64,000 bases of DNA, from the NCBI GenBank assembly GCA_964016985.1, contig OZ024836.1, positions 38,250,803 to 38,314,802 of the forward strand, given 5' to 3'. Made by a program: the position numbers and the translations under genes. Shown one piece after another: positions 22,076 to 33,234 of this stretch. Under the pieces are notes generated by a model that saw only the letters and a program-made list of their open reading frames with translations, did no database searches and was not told where the DNA came from. Source of the stretch: Anodontia alba (lineage: Eukaryota; Mollusca; Bivalvia; Lucinida; Lucinidae). Each line of letters begins with the position of its first letter. Position 1 is the stretch's first letter.

Positions 22076-22170
22076 TTTCTCCAGCAAAATCTATGTTGTT
22101 GATTCTCATTAGAGACGCCTCTGCGACGATCATCTAATGAGTACCAACAGCACATGTTTTGCTGGAGAAA
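22076..22170. repeat. CGCCTCG hairpin core, variant with TTTCTCCAGCAAAA arms
   Basis: Outer arms TTTCTCCAGCAAAAT and ATGTTTTGCTGGAGAAA enclose a decayed core: CTCATTAGAGACGCCTC on the left and GATCATCTAATGAGTAC on the right. The same outer arms enclose the core at 40700-40797, so this is a distinct subfamily. Confidence 0.75.
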
Positions 22171-22395
22171 TTAAAAAAATATCAATATGTTGATTCAACA
22201 TTGCTGGCTTGACATGTCGAGCCGTCTGGCCGTTTGCTGTAAGCATATACTCTAGTGACTAATATTGGTGTATCAAACATTTTTTGCCAAAATTTAGTCA
22301 AGAACCTATTGACTGGCTTTGTACTGTGATTTGACCTGGGCCTTTTTGCCTCGGTTTTCTGTTCGTCTATTTGTACCTCCGTCCATCCATCCGTC

Positions 22396-23095
22396 ACACA
22401 ATCGTGTCCGCTCTATAACTTGAAAACCGTTCACGATATTTTCATGAAACTTCACAGAAATATAAAGCATTATCAGACGACGTGCAGACAACAAGAACCG
22501 TAACTCTTGTCTATAGAGTTTTGTAGTTATTACCCTTTGAAATTTGACACTGGTCTTTTAGTATCCGCTCTATGACTTTAAAACCCTTCAAGATATTTTC
22601 TTAAAATTTCATAGAAATATAAAGCATCATCCGATAATGTGCAAAAACATAAGAACCATAACTCTTGTCTATACAGTTTTGTAGTTATTACCCTTTGAAA
22701 TTTGACAATGGTCATTTCGTGATCGTTCTATAACTTGAAAACGCTTCTAGATACTTTCATGAAACTTCATGGAAACATAAAGCATCATCAAACGACGTGC
22801 ACAACGCAAGAACCGTAACTCTTGTCTATAGCTTTATACTTATTCCCCTTTGAAATTTGACAATGGCCATTTCGTGTCCGCTCTTTAACTTGAAAATCCT
22901 TCAAGAAATTTTATGAAACTTTACAGACATATAAAGCATCATCAGACGATGTGCATAACACAAGAACCGTAACTCTTGTCTATACATTTGTGAAATTATT
23001 CTCTTTGAAATTCGACAATGATAATTTCGTGTGAAAACCTTTCAAGATATTTCCACGAAACTTCATAGAAATATAAAGCATCATCAGAAAATCGT
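22396..23095. repeat. tandem array, period about 156 bp
   Basis: Four full units and a partial fifth. The phrase TAACTCTTGTCTATA starts at 22501, 22659, 22816 and 22970 (spacing 158, 157, 154). Each unit also has ATTTCGTGTCCGCTCTATAA, TTCATGAAACTTCACAGAAA and AAAGCATCATCAGACGA. Units differ by scattered substitutions. No continuous open frame runs through the array, so it looks like a minisatellite. Confidence 0.85.
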
Positions 23096-23446
23096 TCGCA
23101 CCCCCTGTATCCCCTCTGTGTATGGGCTTGCAATAATGATAAACAATTAGTATGGTAAACTTTCTGTGTGTGAGTGACAATTGGGCGAAAACATAATTTG
23201 TTGTTTTTCTGAATAATTTTGCCGCGATGCGCCGCATTTATTTCGGTATGCACAGGTGGTTTACAAAAGAAAGGCATGGGTTGATTTCAAATGTGCAAGT
23301 TAATCGCAAGTGTTTTACCCCGGATCCCTGCTCCATTGGCGCTCTTCATTAGGTATAGGGATACAGGGCAAACCGTTCGCTTTCATTTTGTAGTTCTAAA
23401 AGCAGCCATGAAGTGCTTTATAGATATAAATGAGCCTCAGCGTCAA

Positions 23447-23553
23447 CCCAGTCAGCATTCTACGTAAATCTATATCGGGCCGTCATCGGCCCGTCAGGGT
23501 AGCTGACGGGCCGATGACGGCCCGATGTAGATTTACGTAGAATGCTAGCTGGG
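23447..23553. repeat. MITE, CTAGCATTCTACGTAAATC family, copy 3
   Basis: A 107-bp almost perfect palindrome opening CCCAGTCAGCATTCTACG and closing GTAGAATGCTAGCTGGG. The tip is GGCCCGTCAGGGTAGCTGAC. It is followed directly by GGAAATGTACCTTCTGACAT, the end of the ACGTACCTTC family, so the two families abut. Confidence 0.9.
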
Positions 23554-23597
23554 AACGGCAGGAAATGTACCTTCTGACATGTGCACCCAACGAAGGG

Positions 23598-23660
23598 CAG
23601 TGTGTGTGTGGGGGGGGGGGGAGGGGTGGGGGGTCGGGGGAGGGGAGGGGAGTGGTGCGG
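23598..23660. repeat. G-rich tract on + strand
   Basis: After GTGTGTGTG come several runs of 4-10 G separated by single bases. This satisfies the usual G-quadruplex pattern on the + strand. Confidence 0.8.
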
Positions 23661-24120
23661 GGATCCTGTAGTCACCTTGCTGAGGAATAGGGAGCTTGTT
23701 GCTTTGCTTTTCTTTGATATGTGGCTTGTGTACAGTCTGTCATAGGTTGTATGTGTTTCCTCTCGGTGTTTTTATTATGTATTTTGTGCATATGTGGACT
23801 GTTGTGAGAATTTATGTCACAATGAGTCGTTCAGCAATTCTCAGTTCTTAATTTTCAGCATATAAAAATTTGTTTAATTTTGATTAACAAAACATAAAAT
23901 AACTTAGCTTAGAAGAATGTGAAAATGCAATAGGACTTCTAATTCTTAACAAACACTTTAGTAACGTTTGTCTCTCCCCATATATTTTCAGTAACTTCTA
24001 AATTATGCTGGTAGTTTTATCCAGTAATAATTTTACTGAGCGCTCCAATGTGGTGCTTAGGCTGTGGTTTACTATATTTTTCATTGTATAGCTTTGCATG
24101 TATATGTCTTGGTGAAATTT

Positions 24121-24360
24121 TTATTTTGGACAGCCGTTTGGCCATTTTTGGGAAGAAACTGTCCTTTTGGCTTTCTGCTTGTAGTGTTTTGATTGTGGTG
24201 TCGTTACTTTAAGTTCCTTCTTCTTTTCCTTTGGCTTCTTGAAACGGAAGGTGTTAGGTAATTGCATCGAATTCTGATCACTGCCCTCCTTTCTATTATC
24301 AAAACCGTACTCTTGAACCGAAGGTACTGCTGTCATTGCATCTATCGACCATTTATTCAG
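24121..24360 (-). CDS. possible small or terminal exon, unknown product
   Basis: A minus-strand frame of 71 codons from its first ATG, extendable by eight codons upstream to an in-frame stop. It is hydrophilic and lysine-rich: FRFKKPKEKKKELKV in the middle and SKHYKQKAKRTVSSQKW near the end. The stop codon overlaps an AATAAA (AAAATAAAAAT), so a polyadenylation signal could coincide with it. I do not recognise the protein. There is no clear acceptor in front, and the same flank is rich in repeat fragments, so it may be chance or a TE remnant. Confidence 0.25.
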   Translation of the reverse strand: MNKWSIDAMTAVPSVQEYGFDNRKEGSDQNSMQLPNTFRFKKPKEKKKELKVTTPQSKHYKQKAKRTVSSQKWPNGCPK

Positions 24361-24959
24361 ATATCATGGAAATCTGCAGGCTTCTTGTTTTGTCCGTTTC
24401 CTTTCTCAGTTTAGACGTCACATATATGCAGATTAAGCCACACATATGATGCTTTAGTTTACAATACACATTAACATCATAAAAAATGAAGCGAACCTAC
24501 CATGTTCCATTATACCTCATCGCACACACTGTATTTTAGTTTACAATACGCACCTAACGTCATAAAAAATGAAGCGAATTTTTTTAAGTTATGTTCAAAG
24601 TTAACGACTTTCATGTCATAAAACATGCGATGATCTTAAATGTCGGCTCTGTGATATTCACTGCTGGTCTTGTATTACTTCATTCCGGAATCAATTTGAA
24701 CATCGAAGTGCTAGAGATGTAAATAACCTCTCTGGAGTATTGGACAAGACACTAAAAGCATAAGGAATAACTGCACATCAATCAAGTACAAATAGGCGTC
24801 GTCATACTAATGCAAAAACTGCAACCTACACCATTCGTTATTGGAAAGGACGATTACCGTTTTAATTCCAAATATTCTGACAGAAATGCCTGAGCAAACA
24901 ATGTGGTACCCGATCTGATACCGCATTCTGCAGCGCCTGATCAAAGTATACCCTGATTG

Positions 24960-25240
24960 CTATTCAGACAGCAATAGTTTAGACACATCAAAAAGTTGTA
25001 AAAGGCCTCCTCTTCCGCCCCTTGTAGTTGTTTTCTTTCTGACCGTCCAAAACGGTACAACTGTTGCAGTTCTTCTTTGTACGTCTTTGGTGTCATATAT
25101 GGTGTTTGTTTTGTCATTATTTGTACCTCATCTCTCCTTCTTTTGATATCTCGGGAGGGTTGTGATTCGCGAATGTGGCACTTCACTGATATGTTGTTCA
25201 AATTGTTAGACAGTTAGGTGTACCAATAGGGTGAATATGG
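24960..25240. repeat. composite repeat, decayed copy
   Basis: TACCTCATCTCTCCTTC, TCTCGGGAGGGTTGTGATTC and GAATGTGGCACTTC match the parallel phrases CCTCTTCCTCTTGGTGTCTG, GGGCTGCGGTTTGTGATTG and TGGCACTCCCTGGAC of the copies at 48540-48920 and 51255-51640. Other worn copies are at 43735-43840 and 63060-63200. Confidence 0.55.
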
Positions 25241-25597
25241 TAAGTCGTTGGCAGCGTCATACTAAAAGCAGTCTTCGAGTATATGCGAAATGTACTTGTT
25301 CACATCATGTTGTGCCTCCATACAGCAGCCCTTTGCTTTACGTTCATAGTCAGTTCAATATATAAGCTTCCTGCTCATAAGTGCTCTGCGAAGATCCTAA
25401 TCATACTGCAGAAATACGCAGGCTGAAAAGGACCTTCGCTTTTGCCATATGCTCGAAGAAATTTTTCAGGTTGACTTGACTTTCATTGTATTAAATCTTC
25501 CAAGCTCTAAAACAGTCAAATAAGTTCTTGAACGGAATAACTATAAGGGAAATTGATAAACTTGATAAACTTTCAAGGGAGACACTCAGTCAAAACT

Positions 25598-25710
25598 GAT
25601 TTTGTTCTCTTCTGAAAGGGGGTCTTCAATTAAAGGAAGGAGTTTACTCCCCATCGGCAGCGATTTTGTTTTCCCTTTAGAGTAGACTCTTTTCAGAAGG
25701 AGATTGATGT
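25598..25710. repeat. CCCTTCTGAAAAGGGG-type short repeat
   Basis: TTCTGAAAGGGGGTCTTCAA, AAAGGAAGGAGTTTACTCCC and CCTTTAGAGTAGACTCTTTT followed by CAGAAGG, in the same order as the family at 14595-14720 but on the other strand. Confidence 0.6.
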
Positions 25711-25789
25711 ACAAGAGAGAAAACAGATCACAAATATAATCTCCGTTGTAAGGAATGTCAGAAAATCTACACAGTACCTCCATTCATAT

Positions 25790-26089
25790 CATTTCGAAAA
25801 CATGCTATTCCAAATATACTGAAAATTTTATCACCAAAAAAAAAAAAAAAAAAAAAAAAAAATGAAAATTTTCAGATAAAAAAATCCGATGTTTTTCATA
25901 TTTCTGCTAAAAAATAGATTGTGGGTACTCGTTAGAACCGTCTCGTCGAGGCGGTTCTCACGAATATCCACAATTTATGATTTTGAACTGAAATAAGAAA
26001 AATAATGTATACCCCTGTAAACCCCGTTTTTACTGTGTAATAGTGGGGTTTAATGGGGGTCAAAATTATACAGATATGTTTTCGTGATG
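25790..26089. repeat. MITE, CATYACGAAAACA family, copy 4
   Basis: Starts CATTTCGAAAACATGC and ends GATATGTTTTCGTGATG. A run of about 26 A interrupts the left flank at 25836-25862. The central hairpin keeps GTACTCGTTAGAACCGTCTC on the left and GAGGCGGTTCTCACGAATA on the right, with a few unpaired positions. Orientation is as in copy 3. Confidence 0.85.
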
Positions 26090-26139
26090 TTTAGATCAAT
26101 TAACACAGTAAGAAAATTGAGTGGTTCCTTTTATCGTAA

Positions 26140-26143
<4 letters not shown>

Positions 26144-26171
<28 letters not shown>
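26144..26171. repeat. poly-T tract
   Basis: An uninterrupted run of about 28 T shortly right of the MITE copy at 25790-26089. Confidence 0.9.
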
Positions 26172-26174
<3 letters not shown>

Positions 26175-26646
26175 GCTGTACACTTGGATGCCCTTGTATT
26201 CCGTTGTTGAAATTGAATATGTGCACACCTAGTTAACGCCACAATCACGTAGCACACTCCTCCTAAGAGCCCAGATGAGAGTTGAATGACATGGAATTAC
26301 ATAAAAAAACAACACTTCAACGTAAACAGTACGATCAAATAAAGAGAATCTGTAACCTTATACTTTGATTCTTTGATTTCTATTTTAGCGCTGCGAACAT
26401 TTGCTATGATATTTTTACACATGGTATGTTGGGAATTGTTGTTGCTGCTCAGTCTACAACCATTGCCACAATTAAAAAAGTGTCATTTCCGTTACGTCAC
26501 TAACGTGTGAACTATAATTAATTAATTGCGTACATTATAAAACTGATACTTTAACATACCAACACTGTTTTATGTCAAACCTCAGTAAATCTCTATAAAT
26601 ACTTGCTTTGTTAGACAACCCAATAAAACAAGAGATAATTTGCAAA

Positions 26647-26986
26647 TACAGTCGGCTCTCGTTATCTCGAAGTCCAAGGGACTCTCTGAAATACTTCGAG
26701 ATATCCGTACCTCGACATAACAGATTTGCAGAACTGAGGCCAATATAAACTGAACAACCACATGTCACAAATGAATATTTAATTTGACTCCTGAAGATAG
26801 GGACATATTGAAAATACTGTGGAAAAGACGAGAAATTGCTCCTTAGGAGCAATTTCTCCTCCTCTCCACAATATTTTGTTACCTGCTATAAGCTTTTTAT
26901 GTTGAATAAGGGAACAGATTTTCACTTCGAGACAAGCGATAATTCGAGATAAGCGAATTCGACTGAGATAACGGGGTTCGACTGTA
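26647..26986. repeat. pogo-like MITE (TACAGTCGACTCTCGTTATC), copy 1
   Basis: 340 bp. TACAGTCGGCTCTCGTTATC at the left is matched by CGGGGTTCGACTGTA at the right. Subterminal TATCTCGAAGT / ACTTCGAGATA motifs repeat inside each end. At the middle is a hairpin, GCTCCTTAGGAGC at the tip with AATATTGTGGAAAAG arms. TA-CAGT ends are typical of pogo/Tigger-type elements. Copies at 29015-29341 and 42491-42828 share the plan. Confidence 0.8.
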
Positions 26987-29014
26987 TATTTCTTTCCATA
27001 TGTGTTTTGTTTTTGTCACAGAAAACAATGCTTGATATATTTTTTTCACATTGTATTCTTTCCTTGGCGACAATATGCATGAACCGGATTTTATGTAATT
27101 TTTTTTTCTGTGAACAAGACGACAAATATAATTAAGTTTCATCTGCTGTTTTAGCCCATAAGGTGCTAAAGTTTAAAACGTTTATGAGAGTAATCATATA
27201 CATAATTCCTTCAAATATAAATGAGCGTTATAATGGTTCCATTGTTTTAGGTGATGCATCAATGTCAGTCTATAGTCATTTGAACACCTAATTGTACGGT
27301 GGAACAAGACTTAAAACGGAATGACTCTTGAGAGCAAGGAATATACTCATAAAACTGAAAACAGCTATATTGTCAAGTTTTCTAGGCCAGACTAGATTGT
27401 TTCGGCCAATTAAGCCTCATCAGTGGCTTTCATATAATAAACGAGTTAGTTGCTCTAAGGTGTACATTATCACAATAACAAATCTTAACCAATGGATGTT
27501 CCATTGTCTCTATGTAAATAAAACTAAGGTTAATTCTCAATAACAAAAAATTATTCAATAGCTGAACCATGGGAAAATTATCCCATGGTTTACGAATTTA
27601 TAGATCTCACAGGTGAACTTTAGAATTTCACACAATACCTCATTGATATTATTGTTTTGAAATTAGAATCAGTAATTCAAACAAGCTTCACGTCAGTCAG
27701 GCAGACCATTGAATCAAACGATGGACGAGAACATCCATGATCTAAAGTTGTACATACATATTAATTTGAGTTAATACTATAACTCGTAATTTTAATTTGA
27801 AGACAACAATTTAAACAAGTCCAAAAACAAACATAACAAATGAATGAACTGTCTATTGCACCAAACATGAACTTTAGCGGATGGATACAATTTCAGGTGA
27901 GATAATTGTGTCAAAGTTGCGTTCGCCTTTATTCTAAAAAGGAATCTACTTTCAAAATGAATTAATCTGCTCGCCTGTGGAGTAAACTATAAATCTATAT
28001 AGAAGAGTTATATTTTTCAAAAAAAGGATTTTAATGTTAAGGAAAGCAAGCAGAAAGTCCTAAAAGGCGGCTCCCTAGTAAACCAAGGAAGAAAATCGAT
28101 TAATTGTATCCAGTGCCTTAAATGATAAAGCGTAGCGCGATTGAAAGTTTCCTGCCTTATAAATACAATAAAGCATTTTAATGAACAGTGAGACAGTTCC
28201 ATAGCATCTGCGTTTATATATCTGGGATACTAAACCAATTCTCTTTGATTTACGTGTAGAAAATGTTAGGAGGCTTCGAAAAATTAGTGTTTATGGTACA
28301 AGACACATAAGAAACAATAATCAGCTATTCTACTGACAGTAAATAGTTCAGATACAGCTGTAACTACAGAAAACCTTATCATCTATGTAGAAGAATGGTT
28401 TGGTATTTGCCGAAACATAGATGGAGGGTTGACATACCTACGTTTTGCTTGGGGTGAATGGCTACACATGGAGATTTGCTGCCACTTTATATAAGGGAGA
28501 CAGTTTTTTTGTGACTCCCTGTTTGCTTTGGATTACACACTAACCCCTATGGAACGGTGTTTACTCTATAGAAAAAAAAATGTGCTCTCTTAGAGAGCAA
28601 ATTATGTCCTTATAGAGAAGCCATTGTTTGAGAAACCCCTTTTGAGAAGGGGACAAACTCAAATTTAACAGTGTGACCTCTTTTGAAAGTGTAATCATTC
28701 CACATAAAGTTTGACATTATCATAGGCAAGTTAAGAAAATGACGATTACAAGGACAGCAGTCTATGGCTTATCAAAGAATGAAAGATGCATCATCTAATT
28801 TAGTTTACGTAGGTATCGTAACGCACTATCGTTACGTTATCTATTTAATTTAGTTCTCGTAATATAACTTAAGCATAATCTTTAAATGTTTTATATAGCA
28901 ATGGCCCAGTAAAAAGACATTATCGTAACCACGTTGTACGGATGTTGCTAAGACATCGTGATACGACATATGCAATGGTGTGTTCTTCTTGCTAGTGTAC
29001 ACACTTCTTTGCAA
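26987..29014. other. no gene recognised
   Basis: AT-rich. 27561-27592 has a short hairpin (ACCATGGGAAAA / TTATCCCATGGT). 28235-28320 has an open stretch with a basic composition (VRRLRKISVYG in the + frame) but no splice context I trust. 28560-28690 carries a worn CCCCTTTTGAGAAGGGG-type short repeat. Confidence 0.4.
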
Positions 29015-29341
29015 TACAGTCGACTCTCGTTATCTCGAACTCGCTTATCTCGAATAACCGCTTATCTCGAAGTGAAAATCTGGTCCCCGTTTTAACACAG
29101 AGATCTACCAACAGGCAACAAAATATTGTGGAAAAGAGGAGAAATTGCTCCTTTCTCCTCTTTTCCACAATATTTTCAATATATCTCTAACTTAGGAGTC
29201 AAATTACATATTCATTCTGTTAAAAGTGGTTGTTCGATTAATTGTTTTCCTCATTTTCGCAAATCTGATATGTCGAAGTACGGATATCTCGAAGTGTTTC
29301 ATAGAGTCCCTTGGAGTTCGAGATAACGAGAGTAGACTGTA
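29015..29341. repeat. pogo-like MITE (TACAGTCGACTCTCGTTATC), copy 2
   Basis: 327 bp from TACAGTCGACTCTCGTTATC to GAGAGTAGACTGTA. The best left end of the three copies, with CTTATCTCGAA repeated twice. The central hairpin (GTGGAAAAGAGGAGAAATTG and complement) has arms of about 26 bp. Confidence 0.85.
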
Positions 29342-29812
29342 TTTTGTTTTAAATTAACGTACTCAATTACCCTGTAAAAATCATGCAGATGTGTCCTGCG
29401 ACAAAATCCAGAACTATCAGTACTACTATTGAATTAACGCCGATCGGTAATGCAATGAGGATTTGTTGTTTGTTGTCAAAAACTTGTAATTTTATTATTG
29501 TTTTTTATTATTTCTTGCATGAGGAGGCCCATCACATTGCATTAAAAGATGAGATCTCAGTGTGTCTGTTTTCATGATGCTAAAAGATAATGATCCTTTG
29601 AAACTACTGTTGTGCATTACGGAACAATTACCCATGGGATCCACATTCTGAAATCCACATTCCCGGAGATCCACATTATATTAAAAGATGCTGCCAAACA
29701 AAAGGCAAGCTTTCCAAACACACAGAAGCAGAAAATTAGCCCTTCAGGCGAAATGGACTCTTCTTCTTTAACTCTTAGGAACGGCTAATTTGTAATAGGT
29801 GTTTTTTTTTTT

Positions 29813-30121
29813 TTTTTGTTTGTGTAGAGGTTTTACGGCCCAGTCAACCTAATGGGGTAATGTGAGCGCGGTCTGTTTACCTTACCACACGTTTACTGGG
29901 CAGGCTTAGTCCTCTAAGCGGTTAACCGGTATTGTACACATTCTTTCGCCAGAAATTGACAACTGCCCTTCCTGAATCAGCGGAAGGGAGAGAATGACCG
30001 TAGAAAATATTTCATGATCAATCTCCACGAAAGAATGTTGCCGACCTCGGCGGGGGTCGAACCCGTGACCTCCTGGTCTCCAGTCGGTCGCGCAATCAAC
30101 TGAGCCACCGAGACCGGCTTA
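29813..30121 (-). mobile_element. tRNA-derived SINE, full-length copy 2
   Basis: Same plan as 9331-9637. The minus-strand head has GGTCTCGGTGGCTCAGTTG and a B-box GGTTCGACCCC, closer to a canonical tRNA T-arm than copy 1. The 3' end lies at the left beyond a T-rich stretch. TAATAGGTGT at 29803-29812 and at 30122-30131 is a 10-bp exact target-site duplication. Confidence 0.88.
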
Positions 30122-30193
30122 TAATAGGTGTGTCTACTTGATTTCTATTACCATGATCTATAGAAATCCCAGTATTTAATTTAGATAGTGCAT

Positions 30194-30236
30194 AGTCTGA
30201 TCAGACGCCGCGTTGTGCGGCGTCTGATCAGAGACT
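30194..30236. repeat. perfect CAGACGCCGC hairpin
   Basis: AGTCTGATCAGACGCCGC faces GCGGCGTCTGATCAGAGACT around a four-base TTGT-like tip. It is followed by ACACTGTTTACC, the phrase that flanks the central hairpin of the TTAACCC family, so it is probably a derivative of that hairpin superfamily. Confidence 0.75.
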
Positions 30237-30549
30237 ACACTGTTTACCAATGCCTCTTTCATGGAACGCTAGGCATAATAGGTTAATGCACTGAGAAGTT
30301 TATTAACAACCGCGTTTGCGTGACAAAATAGATGAACAGACCGATACATTACATGTGTTTGTACTCGAGATTACTGATAGGACATAACAATGCGTGCAAT
30401 TCAGTTTAAAACGTTTCACTGGATCTTCTATACTTTCAGCTGCTACTGCGTATGTATAACGGCCTTCACCTTGCTTCATTATTGTGTAAAATGTATAATT
30501 AAAGGGATACTCATACAATATAAGGGGGTGATTATGTCAAAATTGCTTT

Positions 30550-30665
30550 ACATCCCTTCTGAAAAGGGGTCATTCAAAATGTCAACTCTAAAAGGAAAGA
30601 CTCTTCTCCAAAGGGGAGCAAATTCAATTATTTTAGAGGACTCCTTTTCGCAGGGAAGCAATATC
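30550..30665. repeat. CCCTTCTGAAAAGGGG-type short repeat
   Basis: CATCCCTTCTGAAAAGGGGT, CAACTCTAAAAGGAAAGAC, CTCCAAAGGGGAGCAAATTC and TAGAGGACTCCTTTTC. The internal complementarity makes short stem-loops. A worn second copy follows at 31040-31150. Confidence 0.6.
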
Positions 30666-30794
30666 ATTTTCACATAGTTGCCTCCTCGAACGTACATTAG
30701 TTCCGCTTAAATGTGCTAACTGAATCGCTAACTGTGTAGATCCGGAGCAGTCTGACCTAGTTCTGCACTACTTTCTGAAACGTGTCGCTGAGAA

Positions 30795-31037
30795 TTAACC
30801 CTTAAAGCGCCAATCACAACAATTGTCGTCTGCTTTGTCATCTGCTTGTGATTTTAAAAGTCATTTCTGCAAACAGTGTGGTCCCAGATCAGACTGCTCC
30901 TTTAGGAGCAGCCTGATCTGGGTCCACACTGTTTGCCTGTATGCAAAAATAGGTTTGAAAAGTTTGCAAGAATATTCAGCAGACGACATACAGACGACAT
31001 TTTCAGATGCAGGTTTTCTTGGCGTTTTAAGGGTTAA
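30795..31037. repeat. MITE, TTAACCCTTAAAGCGCC family, copy 3
   Basis: 243 bp from TTAACCCTTAAAGCGCC to GGCGTTTTAAGGGTTAA, inverted relative to copies 1 and 2 (the GTCGTCTGCTTTGTC box is at the left). The central palindrome is nearly complete: CAGATCAGACTGCTCC, the tip TTTA, then GGAGCAGCCTGATCTG. Confidence 0.88.
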
Positions 31038-31390
31038 GGCGAATTGGTTTCCGTGTAAAAGGGGTGACTGTGGAAATTGTCTTTTCTCCCTTGTGAAATG
31101 TGATATACTTTAAAAATAAAGAATTCGCTCCAAAAGGGAGCATAAGTTTAGAGCTGAATCATTTTTATAACGGACTTTTTTTAATGTCCATGAAAGCGAT
31201 CAGGTAGTTCCAAAAGTTGACTCCCTTGTACATATGTCAGACAATAAACTAGTTGTATCTTGTTACCTTAATTGGAAATGTTTATATAAATATCGTATTC
31301 GCCCTTATTACCGCACATACCCCTATAAGCGCACATTCAATCAATTCCGTAGTCTTCAGGTTATAGCCATTGTACTTTATGTCTACTTCT

Positions 31391-31489
31391 TTTTAAAGGC
31401 ATATGTTGTGGGTACCGATCTGACGATCTGAATTGTATCGACTTATCGGTGAAACTCAAATGAGTACCCACAGCATATGTTTCATAAAG
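31391..31489. repeat. CGCCTCG-type hairpin core, decayed variant
   Basis: Outer arms are kept (GGCATATGTTGTGGGTAC and GAGTACCCACAGCATATG, with TTTATAAAG-like ends), but the central CGCCTCG part has been replaced by GATCTGAATTGTATCGAC-type sequence. It shares its outer arms with 12797-12930. Confidence 0.65.
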
Positions 31490-31494
31490 ACAAT

Positions 31495-31538
<44 letters not shown>
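31495..31538. repeat. (GA)n microsatellite
   Basis: About 44 bp of pure GA, starting within ten bases of the right end of the hairpin core at 31391-31489. Confidence 0.95.
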
Positions 31539-31539
<1 letters not shown>

Positions 31540-31540
<1 letters not shown>

Positions 31541-32181
31541 AACAACATAAAAACATCGTCTAGGCATCATTTGATAAGTCCTGTGCTGATAGTCTTTAAG
31601 TGTACCCGAAGTATAGGTGGATACATATTTTACTAGTTTTCCCTGTAATTTTGAAACACAACAACAACAGCAACAACAACAAAACAAAAAAAAAAAAAAA
31701 AAGAAAAATAAAGCAAAACAACTTAAGCGCACGGTGCGGTAATCAGGTCGATTACGGTACTATCAAAGATACAACTGAAGTGATAGTGTCCACGCTGCTC
31801 GGTGCACAGACGGATTTGGCTTTGTTTGTTTTATCAAAGCTCAGTTAAATATACAATCAGTAACACTAATACCATGTTATGATGCTGCATACAAGGTTTA
31901 TTCAGACACTCATACGTCATTTGCTCTATTTTGTAATTACAAGGCCAGTACCGAACCATTGTAAGAATACGTCAGCAATGGTTTCAACTACATATTTGTT
32001 CTCCGAATGAAGCGCGGCAAACTTGATATGTAATTAGGGTAATGAACAGACAGTGAAGCTAATTAAAGTAGCGTAATATTGGAAACTACCAGTCAGTTAT
32101 GCTGCTGATTCCAGCAGTGTATTTCAAATATCGACGAGAATATTTAGTGGATTAACAACAGTTGATCAAATTTTGATTTTA
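31540..32181. other. upstream region of the first globin exon
   Basis: Contains a CAACAA-rich stretch and a broken A-run (31660-31705), then AT-rich sequence. No TATA box or initiator can be assigned with confidence. The 5' untranslated sequence of the following exon presumably starts here. Confidence 0.3.
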
Positions 32182-32363
32182 ATGGAAATGGGTTGTGTCT
32201 CAGACAAAGTGACAGTCTACACTGGCTCTAGGATCGGACAGAAAACGTACCTCATAAAACATAGGAGTTTTCCGTTAACACACGCGGAGAAGACCATGAT
32301 CAGAGATATCTGGCAGATTCTGAAGATCCACGTGGCAAATGTAGGCACGATTATGTTTACCAG
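32182..32363 (+). CDS. globin-X-like globin, first coding exon, paralogue 1 (partial)
   Basis: The exon encodes about 60 residues. Two in-frame ATGs are possible (32182 and 32188); I prefer the second because it gives MGCVSDK, a canonical N-myristoylation start (Gly2, Ser at position 5) with Cys3 available for palmitoylation. After a short linker comes a globin A-helix, LTHAEKTMIRDIWQILKIH, with the conserved Trp, then the B-helix NVGTIMFTR. By alignment with neuroglobin, Phe is B10 and Arg is B12. The exon ends AG|GTAAGC after two bases of the B12 codon, the ancestral B12.2 phase-2 globin intron. A reduced-oxygen or redox/signalling role at the membrane would follow from known acylated globin X proteins; that is inference. 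No exon 2 (with distal and proximal His) was found. Downstream DNA is occupied by MITEs and a mariner relic, so the gene could have long introns or be broken. Confidence 0.7.
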
Positions 32364-32429
32364 GTAAGCTACGTTTTGTTAGTACTAAAGCAATTAGGAC
32401 CACAGTCAAAGGTCTTATTTGTATAGGAA

Positions 32430-32640
32430 CCGGGATTACGCATACATTTCCTACAATATTGCATGCGCAGTCAGCGAAGTCTCAGACCATTCTGCAGTCT
32501 AATCAGAGTCCCTAATGTGCACTTGAAGACGTTTTAAATCCTTGTCTATCAAAAAGTGTCATGCGAAGACTGATTAGACTGCGCGGAAGCGTAGGTTGAA
32601 ATGAGTCTTCTCTTGACGCTTATGTAGTATTGTAAGACAT
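32430..32640. repeat. MITE, ACGTACCTTCTGACATG family, decayed copy
   Basis: CTACAATATTGCATGCGCAG, CTGCAGTCTAATCAGAGTCC, AAAGTGTCATGCGAAGACTG and GACTGCGCGGAAGCGTAGG follow the family order. The ends are worn. It lies just inside the presumed first intron of the globin gene. Confidence 0.6.
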
Positions 32641-32782
32641 GCTGTGCCCGGCTCATATGTTACGGGCACAGTTTTCAGACAGACTGAAAGATTGGTTCGA
32701 TGCCCATTAAGCACCCTAAATATTCGGACAACTTTAAAGTACCAATGGAAGGGCAATTCGTTTAAATCCAGACAGTTTGATC

Positions 32783-33025
32783 TGGTCCCAAGATTATAAA
32801 ACTTTTTTCATACTCTACTCAGCTGTGCATGAAATTTGTCCAGCAAATAAATCCCAAATTACTAACAGTTGCAAATTCTTTCTTGTTAAACATAGCTGAG
32901 CATGAAAATCTCTCAGCTAATAAATATGAAAATGCCAACTACTGTTGGCATTTTCAAATTTATTAGCAGAAAAATGTCATGCTCAGCTGAATTAAGTATG
33001 AAAAAAGTTTTATAATCTCGGGGCC
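32783..33025. repeat. MITE, CCCCGAGGTTATAAAAC family, copy 3
   Basis: 243 bp between GGTCCCAAGATTATAAAAC and GTTTTATAATCTCGGGGCC. The internal AATGCCAACTACTGTTGGCA hairpin and the CATGCTCAGCTGAATTAAG box correspond to those of copy 1. It lies in the presumed first intron of the globin gene. Confidence 0.85.
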
Positions 33026-33234
33026 TGATCCTATAGTTTTTAATGTTATTGGTCTGCAATGCGCTGTGGCTGTAGCTCTTCCCAGACATGCACATTACAT
33101 ATTTGCCTGTCCGTATGGGTAAATACGGTAACAAGCAGAATTGTTGATTGGAGTGCACATATGCACCAATCTTTGCGCAATAATGAACAGTAAAAAAGTC
33201 TAGGAGATTGTTATTTTTAATGTCTAATGCTTTT

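Noticed and set aside
22396..23095. CRISPR-like regular spacing
   Set aside because: The repeated unit is the whole ~156-bp period, with no short repeat separated by unique spacers. This is a minisatellite in an animal genome.
30823..31113. 96-codon frame starting in the MITE at 30795
   Set aside because: Most of it is MITE palindrome. The same reading appears at 8625-8873 and 348-542 on the other strand, because these are the same element.
32660..32783. Possible globin exon 2 behind a TTTTCAG
   Set aside because: One frame gives short LKDWFDAH and IFGQL pieces that resemble the B-C region, but it has stops and no E-helix. Not supportable.
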